From Actinomadura meyerae (GTDB taxonomy: Bacteria; Actinomycetota; Actinomycetes; Streptosporangiales; Streptosporangiaceae): DNA of 64,000 bases. The position numbers and the translations under genes are program-made. Each line of letters starts with the position of its first letter. Position 1 is the first letter of the stretch. Positions 24,982 through 40,012 of the stretch are shown one piece after another. The stretch is from the NCBI RefSeq assembly GCF_900188445.1, contig NZ_FZOR01000025.1:1-64000 (forward strand). Direction: 5' to 3'. The notes under the pieces are model-generated. The model had not been told where the DNA came from. It made no database searches and saw nothing but the letters and a program-made list of their open reading frames with translations.

Positions 24982-27657
24982 ATGCTTTCGGGGCTGGGGC
25001 GTCTCATCCACCGGCGGCGGTGGACCAGCCTCGTGCTGATCCTGGTGACGACCGCGGTCGCCGGCGCCTGGGGCCTCGGCGTGTTCGCCAAGTTCAAGGA
25101 GGGCGGCTTCGAGGACCCGGACGCGTCCTCGACGCTCGTCGCCAAGCTCGGCGCGACCTACTTCGGCAGCACCAACCCCGACGTCCTCGTCCTCTACTCC
25201 AGCGACACGATGACGGTGGACGACCCGCGCTACGAGGCGGCCGTCATCGGCACGGTGGCGCGGCTGCCGAAGGCGAACGTCGAGGAGATCATCTCCTACT
25301 GGTCGTTCGACGGCGAGGCGGCGAAGTCGTTCGCCTCCCACGACCGGCGCTCGACGTTCGTCGCGGTGAAGATCCGCGGCAGCACGGGGGCGGAGAAGGC
25401 CGAGAACTACCACGCGGTCGAGGACCGGCTGGAGAAGGCGCCCGGCCTGCGCGTCGAGCTCGGCGGCAGCATCCCGCTCGGCGAGGAGTTCGGGCAGCAG
25501 GTCGTCGCCGACATCGTCCGGGCCGAGATGATCACGGCGCTGCCGCTGCTGATCCTGCTGGTGATCCTGTTCGGCGCGCTCGTCGCCGCGCTCCAGCCGA
25601 TCGTCGTGGCGATCTTCTCGACGATCGGCGGCCTGGCCGTCCTGCACGTGGTGACGTACGCGGCGGACGTGACGTCGTTCGCCCTCGAAGTCGTCACGAT
25701 GATGGGCGTCGGCCTGTCGATCGACTACTCGCTCTTCATCATCAGCCGGTTCCGTGAGGAACTGGCGCGAGGCATGGCCGCGCAAGGGCTGCCACCGGGC
25801 AAGCCCTGGAAGCGGGAGCGGGACAGGGCCGCGCGCAAGGCCGCGAAGAGGGCCTACAAGGCCGACCTGAAACCCGTCCGGGAGTCGGCCCTGGCCGCCA
25901 CCATGGCGACCGCGGGCCGCACCATCATGGTCAGCGGCGTCACCGTGTCGGCCGCGCTCGCCGGCCTGCTGCTCTTCCCGCAGATGTTCCTCCGGACGAT
26001 CGGGCTCGCCGGCATCGCCACCGTCATGGTCGCCGTGTTCGGCGCCACGGTCCTCCTGCCGACGCTCCTGGCGCTCCTGGGGACGCGTGTCGAAGGCGGC
26101 CGGATGCCGTGGCGGCGGCCCACGGCCAAGCGCGCGCAGCGCGACCCGGCGAGCGGCTTCTGGTACCGCCTGGGCCACAGCGTGATGAAGCACCCGCTGC
26201 CGTACTTCGCGGTGGTGCTCGTCATCCTCGGCGTGATGTTCGTGCCGTTCCTGAACGTCCAGTTCGGGAGCGTCGACGCGCGCGTCCTGCCCAAGGACAG
26301 CCCGACCCGCGCCGTCGTCGAGACCGTCAAGCGGGAGTTCCCGAACGGGTCCGCCGAGCCGATCGACGTCGTCGTGTCCGGCGACCTCATCCCGCGCGAC
26401 TGGAAGCCCGCCAAGAAGGGCGACCCCATCCCGCCCTACCTGGAGGAGTTCCGGCAGCAGCTCGGCAAGCTCCCCGGCGTCACCGAGGCCCAGTTCACCG
26501 GCTACTCGGGCGAGTACGGCGGCGTGCGGATCTCCGTCACGCACAAGTACGAGCCGATGGACCAGCGTGCCCAGGACCTCGTCACCGACATCCGCGGGAT
26601 GAGCCTGTCCAAGGACGGCTACCCGATGCACATCGACGTCGGCGGCAGCACGGCCTCGCAGATGGACCTGATGTCGAGCCTGATGCGCACGCTGCCGAAG
26701 ATGGCGCTGTTCGTCGGGGTCGCCACGTTCATCCTGCTCTTCATGTTCTTCGGGTCGATCGTGCTGCCGCTGAAGGCGATCGTGATGAACGTCCTGTCGA
26801 TCGGCGCCTCGTTCGGCGCGATCGTGTGGGGCTTCCAGTACGGGCACCTCGCGGGCGTCCTGGACTTCACCCCGACGGGCGGCGTCGAGGCCACCAGCAT
26901 GATCCTCATCCTGGCGGTCGTGTTCGGCCTGTCGATGGACTACGAGGTCTTCCTGCTCAGCCGCATCCGCGAGGAATGGGACCTCACGCACGACAACCGC
27001 GTCGCGGTCGCGTCCGGCATGCAGCACACCGGCGGCATCATCACCAGCGCCGCGCTGCTGTTCCTCGTCGTGGTCGCGGCGTTCAGCATGGCGGGCATCA
27101 CGGTCGTGAAGCTGATCGGCGTCGGCATGTTCGTCGCGGTCGTGGTGGACGCGGCGCTCGTCCGGTCGCTGCTCGTCCCGGCGACGATGCGGTTCATGGG
27201 CGCGGCGAACTGGTGGCTGCCGCCGTTCCTCGCCGGGCTGCACGCCCGCATGGACCTGCGCGAGCACACCGCCGCCCCCGTGCCGGCGGGCGCGACCGCC
27301 GCGCCGCCGCGCATGCCGGACGAGCAGCCCTTCCCGTACGCCCTGAACTGGGCGGAGGCGGAGGCGCCGCCCGCGCCCCCGCCGCAGCCGCAGCCGGTGG
27401 ACGCGCACGAAGCCTTCCGGCCGTCTCCGCAGCCGCCCGCCGAGCCGGAGCCGCCGCACCTGGTGTTCCGCTCGGCCAACGGCGCTGGGGCCGCACCCAA
27501 CGGTGCCGGGCCCGCTCCGGGCACGGCACCATGGCGGCCCTGGGCGGACGGTCCGCCGCAGCCGAGGCCGCCCCGCCCGCCGCGCGTGAAGAGGGCGATC
27601 GAGCCCGCCCCGGACGGGTCGGGCTGGCGCTGGAGCGACCCCGCCGACGACCGCTGA
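24982..27657 (+). CDS. MmpL-family lipid transporter (RND superfamily)
   Basis: 891 residues with the MmpL layout: TM1, a large extracellular loop, TM2-6, a cytoplasmic stretch, TM7, a second loop, TM8-12. The two Asp-Tyr proton-relay motifs of MmpL3-type proteins are present, as GVGLSIDYSLF and VFGLSMDYEVF. The last 130 residues are a Pro/Ala-rich cytoplasmic tail. MmpL proteins use the proton gradient to move lipids across the membrane; MmpL3 exports trehalose monomycolate. Next to a FAAL and with a Pks13-like PKS in the same locus, this protein is the likely exporter of the product. ATG start with GGAGG 6 nt before it. Confidence 0.92.
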   Translation: MLSGLGRLIHRRRWTSLVLILVTTAVAGAWGLGVFAKFKEGGFEDPDASSTLVAKLGATYFGSTNPDVLVLYSSDTMTVDDPRYEAAVIGTVARLPKANVEEIISYWSFDGEAAKSFASHDRRSTFVAVKIRGSTGAEKAENYHAVEDRLEKAPGLRVELGGSIPLGEEFGQQVVADIVRAEMITALPLLILLVILFGALVAALQPIVVAIFSTIGGLAVLHVVTYAADVTSFALEVVTMMGVGLSIDYSLFIISRFREELARGMAAQGLPPGKPWKRERDRAARKAAKRAYKADLKPVRESALAATMATAGRTIMVSGVTVSAALAGLLLFPQMFLRTIGLAGIATVMVAVFGATVLLPTLLALLGTRVEGGRMPWRRPTAKRAQRDPASGFWYRLGHSVMKHPLPYFAVVLVILGVMFVPFLNVQFGSVDARVLPKDSPTRAVVETVKREFPNGSAEPIDVVVSGDLIPRDWKPAKKGDPIPPYLEEFRQQLGKLPGVTEAQFTGYSGEYGGVRISVTHKYEPMDQRAQDLVTDIRGMSLSKDGYPMHIDVGGSTASQMDLMSSLMRTLPKMALFVGVATFILLFMFFGSIVLPLKAIVMNVLSIGASFGAIVWGFQYGHLAGVLDFTPTGGVEATSMILILAVVFGLSMDYEVFLLSRIREEWDLTHDNRVAVASGMQHTGGIITSAALLFLVVVAAFSMAGITVVKLIGVGMFVAVVVDAALVRSLLVPATMRFMGAANWWLPPFLAGLHARMDLREHTAAPVPAGATAAPPRMPDEQPFPYALNWAEAEAPPAPPPQPQPVDAHEAFRPSPQPPAEPEPPHLVFRSANGAGAAPNGAGPAPGTAPWRPWADGPPQPRPPRPPRVKRAIEPAPDGSGWRWSDPADDR

Positions 27658-27684
27658 GGCGGAGGCTGGAGCGGACTCCGGGGC

Positions 27685-28914
27685 TCAGCGCAGCAGCGCG
27701 TCGATGACCTCGCGGGCGCGGCCGATGCCGTCCTCCGCGCGGATGCGGCGCCCGAGGTCGGCGGCGCGGTCGGCGAGGTCCGGGTCGTGCACGGCCCGCC
27801 GGATCCGGGCCGCGAGCCGCGGCACCGCCATCGCCTTGAACGGCAGCGGCCGGGGCCCCGCGCCGAGTGCGGCGACGCGCTCGCCCCAGTAGGGCTGGTC
27901 GCCGAAGAACGGGCAGACGACGGTCGGGACGCCGGCGCGCAGCCCCGCCGCGGTCGTGCCGGCGCCGCCGTGGTGCACGACGGCCGCCATGCGCGGGAAC
28001 AGCCACGCGTGCGGGACGTCCCGGACGGCGAGCACGTCCTCGTCCGACGTGGCCGGGGCGCCCTGCACGATGCCGCGCACCCCGGCGAGCTTCAGCGCCG
28101 TCCGCACGATGAGGCCGGTCATCGCGGCGTCCTTCGGCACCATGCTCCCGAACCCGACGTAGACGGGCGGCGGACCGGCGGCGAGGAACTCCGCCAGCTC
28201 CGCCGGCGGCTCCCACCCGGGCTCGTCGAGGAACCAGTACCCGGTGAGGTGCACCTCGGGACCCCAGTCGGCGGGCCTCGGCACGACGGCCGGGCTGAAG
28301 CACGCGAGCACCGGGCCGTCCGGCCGGCCGCCGCGCAGCGGCAGCCGGGGCAGCCCGAGCGAGGCGTCCCGCCACGGGTTGATGAACGGCCGCGACAGCT
28401 GCCAGGCGATCTCGTCGACGGCCCGGAAACTCGCCCGCCGCCCCCACGGGCCGAGCAGGCGCGCCTGCGGGACGAACGGATGCGGGAACGCGCCGGTCGG
28501 CTCGCTCGGCTGGAAATGGATCAGCGCCCACGGGACGCCGAGATGCTCGCCGATATGGCGGGGGAGGAATCCGAGAGTCGGCCCGAGGATGAGGTCCGCG
28601 CCCTTGCAGGCGTCCGTGCACTCGGCCAGCAGCCGTTCCGCCATCGGGCCGAGGATGCGCCGGAATCCGCCGAGGAACTTCACCGGGTTCCGGCCGCCAG
28701 CGAGCAGTTCCTGCCCGGCGTCCGATTCCAGGATCTCGGCCGGGTCGGCGGTCAGCGGCGCGAGTTCCAGGCCCGCCGCGACGGCCATCGGCGCGTACCG
28801 CGCGCTCGCCACGAGCCGCACCTCGTCGCCGCGCGCCCGCATTGCCCGGCCGAGCGCGACGCACGGCTGGATGTCCCCGCGCGACCCGGCGGCGAAGATC
28901 ACGATTCTGCTCAC
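27685..28914 (-). CDS. UGT-type glycosyltransferase of lipid or polyketide acceptors
   Basis: About 409 residues, GT-B fold, family 1 type. The N-terminal part reads IVIFAAGSRGDIQPCVALGRAM and the nucleotide-sugar signature is VVHHGGAGTTAAGLRAGVPTV, then PFFGDQPYWGERV. This signature occurs in sterol glucosyltransferases and in the mycobacterial rhamnosyl/glycosyl-transferases of glycopeptidolipids. A GTG start at 28914 begins with SRIVIFAAG; longer frames are GC artefacts. It lies 8 nt downstream of the MFS gene, so the two form an operon. It probably glycosylates the locus product or an acceptor for it; sugar unknown. Confidence 0.88.
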   Translation of the reverse strand: MSRIVIFAAGSRGDIQPCVALGRAMRARGDEVRLVASARYAPMAVAAGLELAPLTADPAEILESDAGQELLAGGRNPVKFLGGFRRILGPMAERLLAECTDACKGADLILGPTLGFLPRHIGEHLGVPWALIHFQPSEPTGAFPHPFVPQARLLGPWGRRASFRAVDEIAWQLSRPFINPWRDASLGLPRLPLRGGRPDGPVLACFSPAVVPRPADWGPEVHLTGYWFLDEPGWEPPAELAEFLAAGPPPVYVGFGSMVPKDAAMTGLIVRTALKLAGVRGIVQGAPATSDEDVLAVRDVPHAWLFPRMAAVVHHGGAGTTAAGLRAGVPTVVCPFFGDQPYWGERVAALGAGPRPLPFKAMAVPRLAARIRRAVHDPDLADRAADLGRRIRAEDGIGRAREVIDALLR

Positions 28915-28922
28915 GGTGCCTC

Positions 28923-31088
28923 CTACCAGGCGTCGCTGCGCGGGACGGACCGCGGACCCTCCGCCGGGCCCTCCTCCTCCGGGACGTACGGCTCGTACCA
29001 GCCCTCGGGCGGTGCGGGCCGCTCCTCGACGTCCGCCGCGTCCGGGCCCGGAACGCCGGTGGCCTCGGGGGGCTCGGCGACCGGCTCGGCCGGGCTGCCG
29101 CCGCGCACCCGCCACACCGGCGTCGCGCCGGGGCCGGCGGCCTCAAGCGCCTCCTCTTCGGCCTCCTCGGCTTCTTCGGCCTGCGGCGGGACCGCCGGTA
29201 TCGGGGTGGTGGGACGGGCGGTCTCGTCGGTCGGCCAGTCCTCCCACGCGTTCGCCGCGGCGGGCCGCTCGGACGGCACGACGGGCGGAGGCGGCGCCAC
29301 CGGCGGGGGCGCCGCGGCGGACGGCGCGGGCGGCGCCGGTGGTGCGGCGGGCGGCGGGCCGTCGCCGGGCGGCGCGGGCCAGGGCGCCGGGATGGGGGGC
29401 CGGTCGCCGTTCCCCGGCGCGCCGTCCAGGGGCTCGGACGCGGAGTCGGTCCACCAGTGCGGGCCGGGGGTCGTCTTGGGGGCGGGCTCGTCCGGCATGG
29501 GGTCGTCGTCCTCCCAGGTGAGGGGAAGCGGGAGGGGGGCGCTCGGCGGCGCGGCGGTCGCGACGGCGACGGGTTCGGCGAGCGGCGTCGCGAGCGGCTC
29601 GGGCGCCGCCCCGACCAGCGCGGGGATCGGGTCGCGCGGGGTGGCCGTCGGGTCGTACTTCGGGGTGTCGTCGGGGATGACGGGCGGGGTCTTGCCGTGC
29701 TTCGGGCCGAGCCAGCCGCGCCGGCTGGGCAGCGTGATCCCGCTGATCAGGCCGCCGATGAGGACGAGCACGGCGCCGAGGATGAGGCCGGAGGAGGTGC
29801 CGGCGCGGAACGTCTCCAGCTCGGCGGCGCTCGCGCCCGGGTCGGGGACGTGTTGGACGAGCAGCCCGACGATCGCGATGCCGAACGCGCCGGACGCCTC
29901 GCGGATCACGTTGATGACGCCGCTCGCCACCCCGGCCCGCTTCTCCGGGACGGCCTTCAGCACGTACATCACCAGCGGCATGCCGAGCGCGGCGCCGACG
30001 CCGACGAGCATGACCCCCGGCATCAGGTCGGCGTAGCCGTCGCCGACCTTGAGCATGGAGAACAGCACCATGCCGAGGCCCATCAGCGCCATCCCGGCGC
30101 CGATCGCCGGGCGCGGGCCGACCTTGGCGGCCATCAGGAACGCCAGCGGGGTCAGCAGGATGATCGCGATGGCGGGCGGCAGCATGACCAGGCCCGCCTC
30201 GGGCGGTGAGAAGCCGAGGAAGCGCTGCAGGAACGGCTGCGAGTAGAACATCATGCCGTTGAAGCCGATGCCGTAGAGCATCTGCGACAGCAGCCCGCCG
30301 GTGAACACCCGGTTGCGGAAGAACCGCAGGTCGATCATCGGGTCGGGGGCCCAGCTCTCCACCACGATGAAGCAGACCAGCGCGATGACGCCGAGGGCGA
30401 AGACGCTGAGCACCGACGGGTCGGCCCAGCCGCGCTTGTTGCCGACCTCCAGCGCGTAGATGAACGCGAACAGCATCGTCGCGGAGATCAGCACGCCGGG
30501 CAGGTCGATGCGGGCGTGCTTGTTCTCGCCCTGCCCGGTGAGGGTGAACAGCCCGAGCAGGATCACCAGGATGCCGGGCACGATGTTGATCAGGAAGATC
30601 CAGCCCCAGTGCCAGTGCTGGACGATGATCCCGCCGATGGTGGGGCCGAGCGCGGTCGCGCCGGACGCCGCGCCGATGAAGATGATGTTGCCGATCGAGC
30701 GCTGCTTGTCGTTGCGCCCGACGGTGACCATGACCTGCGTGGCGGGCAGCGCGAGCGCGGCCCCGGCGCCCTGCACGATGCGGGCGAGGATCAGCACCTC
30801 GGACGTCTGCGCCAGGCCGCACACGGCGGACGCGGCGGTGAACACGACCATGCCGGTGGTGAACGTCAGCCGGCAGCCGAAGACGTCGGTGAGCCGCCCG
30901 CCCGTGATCATCAGGCAGGAGAACATCAGGATGTAGCCGGTGGCGACCCAGTCCTTGGCCGAGGACGACATGTCGAGGTCGTCCATGATCGTGGGCAGCG
31001 CCGTGAAGACCACCGTGTTGTCCATGGTGGTCATGAACGCGCTGACGGCCACCACCGCCAGCGCCCATCGGTACCGGCCCCGGGTCAA
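28923..31088 (-). CDS. EmrB-type MFS transporter with a long proline-rich cytoplasmic tail
   Basis: 721 residues: about 453 form a 14-segment DHA2 transporter (MDNTVVFTALPTIMDDL in TM1, GGRLTDVFGCR motif A, RIVQGAGAALALPA motif B, GPTIGGIIVQHWHWGWIFLIN motif C), and the last 268 are a Pro/Ala/Glu-rich tail with repeated Trp-Glu-Asp elements. Such tails are rare in the family. The start is probably TTG at 31088, since no ATG or GTG fits before TM1. It heads a minus-strand unit with the glycosyltransferase and is divergent from the PKS gene, with the TTGTCA palindrome between them. It may export a precursor, product or resistance substrate of the locus. Confidence 0.88.
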   Translation of the reverse strand: MTRGRYRWALAVVAVSAFMTTMDNTVVFTALPTIMDDLDMSSSAKDWVATGYILMFSCLMITGGRLTDVFGCRLTFTTGMVVFTAASAVCGLAQTSEVLILARIVQGAGAALALPATQVMVTVGRNDKQRSIGNIIFIGAASGATALGPTIGGIIVQHWHWGWIFLINIVPGILVILLGLFTLTGQGENKHARIDLPGVLISATMLFAFIYALEVGNKRGWADPSVLSVFALGVIALVCFIVVESWAPDPMIDLRFFRNRVFTGGLLSQMLYGIGFNGMMFYSQPFLQRFLGFSPPEAGLVMLPPAIAIILLTPLAFLMAAKVGPRPAIGAGMALMGLGMVLFSMLKVGDGYADLMPGVMLVGVGAALGMPLVMYVLKAVPEKRAGVASGVINVIREASGAFGIAIVGLLVQHVPDPGASAAELETFRAGTSSGLILGAVLVLIGGLISGITLPSRRGWLGPKHGKTPPVIPDDTPKYDPTATPRDPIPALVGAAPEPLATPLAEPVAVATAAPPSAPLPLPLTWEDDDPMPDEPAPKTTPGPHWWTDSASEPLDGAPGNGDRPPIPAPWPAPPGDGPPPAAPPAPPAPSAAAPPPVAPPPPVVPSERPAAANAWEDWPTDETARPTTPIPAVPPQAEEAEEAEEEALEAAGPGATPVWRVRGGSPAEPVAEPPEATGVPGPDAADVEERPAPPEGWYEPYVPEEEGPAEGPRSVPRSDAW

Positions 31089-31251
31089 GAGTCCGTGCGG
31101 CGGGGGTCCCCGGACCGCCGGGAAATCCGCCGCTTCCCCCTAAAAGCAGTCGTCGCTATTGTTACTATTGGTTGGCGCTCCGTTACTCGGCCCTGGCATC
31201 TTCCGGGCGATCTCAACTATCCCATCAGGCCACATTGGTTACTGCCGAGTC

Positions 31252-31269
31252 TTGTCATCACCGTGACAA
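31252..31269. promoter_or_regulatory. 18-bp palindrome TTGTCA-N6-TGACAA between the MFS and PKS genes
   Basis: CTTGTCA at 31251-31257 and TGACAAG at 31264-31270 are perfect arms with a 6-nt spacer. The core is identical in sequence and spacing to the palindrome at 22931-22948. It lies 111 bp before the PKS start and 163 bp before the divergent MFS start, so it could control both units. Confidence 0.72.
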
Positions 31270-31380
31270 GACCTCGATGAGAAAAGTGGTCTGGGTGCGC
31301 ATCGTGAGCCGGTCAGTGTGGGACAAAGTGGTCCCTCCGCTTCGATGAACGATCCCGGTTTCATGGGGGGAACCCACCGC

Positions 31381-37899
<6,519 letters not shown>

Positions 37900-37945
37900 G
37901 GGCCGGCACACCCCCCGAACCCCGTCGTCCCCCACGGAGGACCCC

Positions 37946-39280
37946 ATGGCCCAGTCCGGCTCGTCCCATGCCCTGCTCGACGCCGTCCGCTCCGGTGCGA
38001 GCGGTCCGGAGCTGCAGGAGATCGACCTGCCGACCCGGTTCCGCGCCGCGTTCACCCGCAAGGACGAAGTGGGGATCTTCGAGGGCCAGACCGACAAGGA
38101 CGTGCGCCGCTCGATGCACGTCGGCGAGGTCGAGATGCCCGAGCTGGCGCCCGACGAGTGCGTGGTCGCGGTGATGGCCGCCGCGATCAACTTCAACACC
38201 GTCTGGTCGGCGATCTTCGAGCCGGTGCCGACGTTCGCGTTCCTGGAGAAGTTCGGCCGGCAGGGCTGGTACGGCGCCCGGCACGACCTGCCGTACCACA
38301 TCCTCGGCTCGGACGGCTCCGGCGTCGTCGTCCGCACCGGCGCGGGCGTGAAGCACTGGAACGTCGGCGACAAGGTCGTGCTGTCCCCGTCCTACGTGGA
38401 CGAGGAGGACCACGGCTCCTACGACGACGGCATGATGTCGGAGACCCAGCTCGCCTGGGGTTTCGAGACGAACTTCGGGTCGCTCGGCGAGTACTGCATC
38501 GTCAAGGCGAACCAGCTCATCCGCAAGCCCGCGCACCTCACCTGGGAGGAGGCCGGCTCCAATACGCTGTGCGCCGCCACCGCCTACCGGATGCTGGTCG
38601 GGACGCACGGCGCCCGGATGAAGCAGGGCGACGTCGTCCTGATCTGGGGTGCGACGGGCGGGCTCGGCTCGTTCGCGACGCAGCTCGTCAAGAACGGCGG
38701 CGGCATCCCGGTCGGCGTCGTGTCGTCGGAGGAGAAGGCCGAGATCGTCCGGGCGCAGGGCTGCGAGCACGTCATCAACCGCAACGAGCTGAACCTCGGC
38801 GAGCAGGGGCTGCGGCACCCGAAGGCGGGCCGCGTCCTCGGCGAGGCGATCCGGAGCCTCGTCGGCGAGGACCCGGGCATCGTGTTCGAGTACCTCGGCC
38901 GCGAGACGTTCGGCGCGTCCGTCTACGTCGCCAAGCGCGGCGGCAAGATCGTGACGTGCGGCTCGTCCACCGGCTACAAGCACGAGTACGACAACCGGTT
39001 CCTGTGGATGCGGCTGAAGAGCATCATCGGCTCGCACGGCTTCAACTACCACGAGGCCGCCGAGGTGAACCGGCTGTTCGGCCTCGGCATGATCCACCCG
39101 ACGCTGTCGAAGTCGTTCCCGCTGGAGGAGGCCGGGGAGGCGACCCGCGCCGTGCAGACCAACCAGCACATCGGCAAGGTCGCCGTCCTGTGCGGCGCCG
39201 AGAAGGAGGGCCTGGGCGTGGACGACCCGGTCCTCCGCGAGAAGATCGGCGAGGAGAAGCTGAACCTCTACCGCCGCTGA
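37946..39280 (+). CDS. Crotonyl-CoA carboxylase/reductase (CCR) family enzyme
   Basis: 444 residues. CCRs convert 2-enoyl-CoA, CO2 and NADPH to alkylmalonyl-CoA, the extender units of many PKSs. The CO2/catalytic-site residues are visible: Asn82 (AAINFNTVW), Phe173-Glu174 (WGFETNFGS) and His364 (IIGSHGFNYHE). The NADPH loop is WGATGGLGSFATQL. After the His, many CCRs read Phe-Ala-Asn-Tyr (from memory); here it is Gly365-Phe-Asn-Tyr, a change next to the acyl pocket that might admit longer chains. The gene follows the PKS by 46 nt and ends in a strong terminator, so it almost certainly supplies that PKS with its branched extender. ATG after GGAGG. Confidence 0.92.
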   Translation: MAQSGSSHALLDAVRSGASGPELQEIDLPTRFRAAFTRKDEVGIFEGQTDKDVRRSMHVGEVEMPELAPDECVVAVMAAAINFNTVWSAIFEPVPTFAFLEKFGRQGWYGARHDLPYHILGSDGSGVVVRTGAGVKHWNVGDKVVLSPSYVDEEDHGSYDDGMMSETQLAWGFETNFGSLGEYCIVKANQLIRKPAHLTWEEAGSNTLCAATAYRMLVGTHGARMKQGDVVLIWGATGGLGSFATQLVKNGGGIPVGVVSSEEKAEIVRAQGCEHVINRNELNLGEQGLRHPKAGRVLGEAIRSLVGEDPGIVFEYLGRETFGASVYVAKRGGKIVTCGSSTGYKHEYDNRFLWMRLKSIIGSHGFNYHEAAEVNRLFGLGMIHPTLSKSFPLEEAGEATRAVQTNQHIGKVAVLCGAEKEGLGVDDPVLREKIGEEKLNLYRR

Positions 39281-39293
39281 CACCCGCTCGCGA

Positions 39294-39330
39294 GGGACGG
39301 GCCCGGTTCGCGCCGGGCCCGTCCCCTTTT
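39294..39330 (+). terminator. Strong rho-independent terminator after the CCR gene
   Basis: GGGACGGGCCCGG at 39294-39306 pairs perfectly with 39313-39325 across a 6-nt loop and is followed by CTTTT. It marks the end of the PKS-CCR unit. Confidence 0.92.
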
Positions 39331-39341
39331 CATGTGCCTGG

Positions 39342-39911
39342 TCATGCCTCCTCAGCCGCCGCTCCGTCCTCGGCCGCTCCGTCCTCGGCCGCTCCGTCCT
39401 CGGCCGCTCCGTCGTCGGCGGCGTCGCCGAGGCCGAGCAGCAGCGTGCGCAGCAGCCCGGCGAGGGCCGCCTGCTCGCGGGGGGCGAGCACGGCGAGGAT
39501 GCGCCGCTCGTTCTCCAGGTGGGCGGTGACGGCGCGGTCGATCAGGTCACGGCCCTCGGGGGTGAGCGCGACGATGACCGTGCGCCGGTTGGCGGGGTCG
39601 ACGTCGCGGGTGACGTAGCCCTTGGCGACGAGCCGGTCGAGCCGGTTGGTGACGGCTCCGGAGGTCACCATCGAGTGGCGCGCCAGCGCGCCCGCCGTCA
39701 TGCCGCCGGGCGCGCCCGCGCGCCGCAGCGTGGCGAGGACGTCGAACTCGCCCCGCTCCAGCCCGAACTCGGCGAACAGCGCCTTGAGCTCCCGCTCGGC
39801 CATCCGCGTCACCCGGGACAGCCGGCCCAGCACGCCCATGGGGGAGGCGTCCAGGTCCGGGCGCGCGCGGGCCCACTGCTCCAGGACGAGGTCGAGGGCG
39901 TCACGCGTCAC
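39342..39911 (-). CDS. MarR-family regulator with acidic repeat tail
   Basis: 189 residues. The MarR winged helix is clear: FGLERGEFDVLATLRRAG, MTAGALARHSMVTSGAVTNRLDRLVAKGYV and a wing with RRTVIVALTPEGRDLIDRA. The C terminus is an acidic tail of AAEDG repeats made by four 15-bp units. The GTG start at 39911 has GAGGAG 5 nt before it, and that site overlaps an operator-like palindrome. It is divergent from a VOC/MFS operon that it very probably represses, as in many MarR-controlled resistance units. The AAEDG tail is unusual for the family. Confidence 0.9.
   Translation of the reverse strand: MTRDALDLVLEQWARARPDLDASPMGVLGRLSRVTRMAERELKALFAEFGLERGEFDVLATLRRAGAPGGMTAGALARHSMVTSGAVTNRLDRLVAKGYVTRDVDPANRRTVIVALTPEGRDLIDRAVTAHLENERRILAVLAPREQAALAGLLRTLLLGLGDAADDGAAEDGAAEDGAAEDGAAAEEA
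39358..39417 (-). repeat. Four tandem 15-bp units at the 3' end of the marR gene
   Basis: Units begin at 39358, 39373, 39388 and 39403; the last has one substitution. Each encodes five residues (AAEDG type) of the acidic tail. Confidence 0.88.
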
Positions 39912-39920
39912 CTGAACTCC

Positions 39921-39990
39921 TCAACGTTGAAGTGTTTGACGTCAAGGTATCACCGCGCCTACAGTCTTCAGCGTTGAAGATTTCAACGTT
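39921..39990. promoter_or_regulatory. Two MarR-type operator sites between marR and the VOC/MFS operon
   Basis: A perfect palindrome GTTGAA-GAT-TTCAAC at 39973-39987 lies just before the VOC gene. A weaker copy GTTGAA-GTG-TTTGAC at 39926-39940 lies at the marR ribosome-binding site and overlaps TCAACGTTGA (39921-39930). The sequence TCAACGTT occurs in both. The sites cover both start regions, as expected for a repressor that controls itself and the divergent operon. Confidence 0.75.
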
Positions 39991-40012
39991 AAAAGGTTTT
40001 TGGAGGGGACCT

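Noticed and set aside
23125..27459. Minus-strand open frame of about 1,440 codons opposite the FAAL and MmpL genes
   Set aside because: Very high GC keeps stops rare on the opposite strand. Its translation is low-complexity Arg/Asp/Gly/Val with no domain, whereas the plus strand shows clear FAAL and MmpL motifs.
28915..29146. Longer N terminus of the glycosyltransferase reaching into the MFS tail
   Set aside because: The added residues are Arg/Gly/Ala-rich without similarity to GT-B enzymes, which begin at SRIVIFAAG.
39342..39911. The MarR protein as regulator of the PKS locus through TTGTCA-N6-TGACAA
   Set aside because: Its own intergenic region carries GTTGAA-N3-TTCAAC sites, a different motif, and a strong terminator separates it from the PKS unit.
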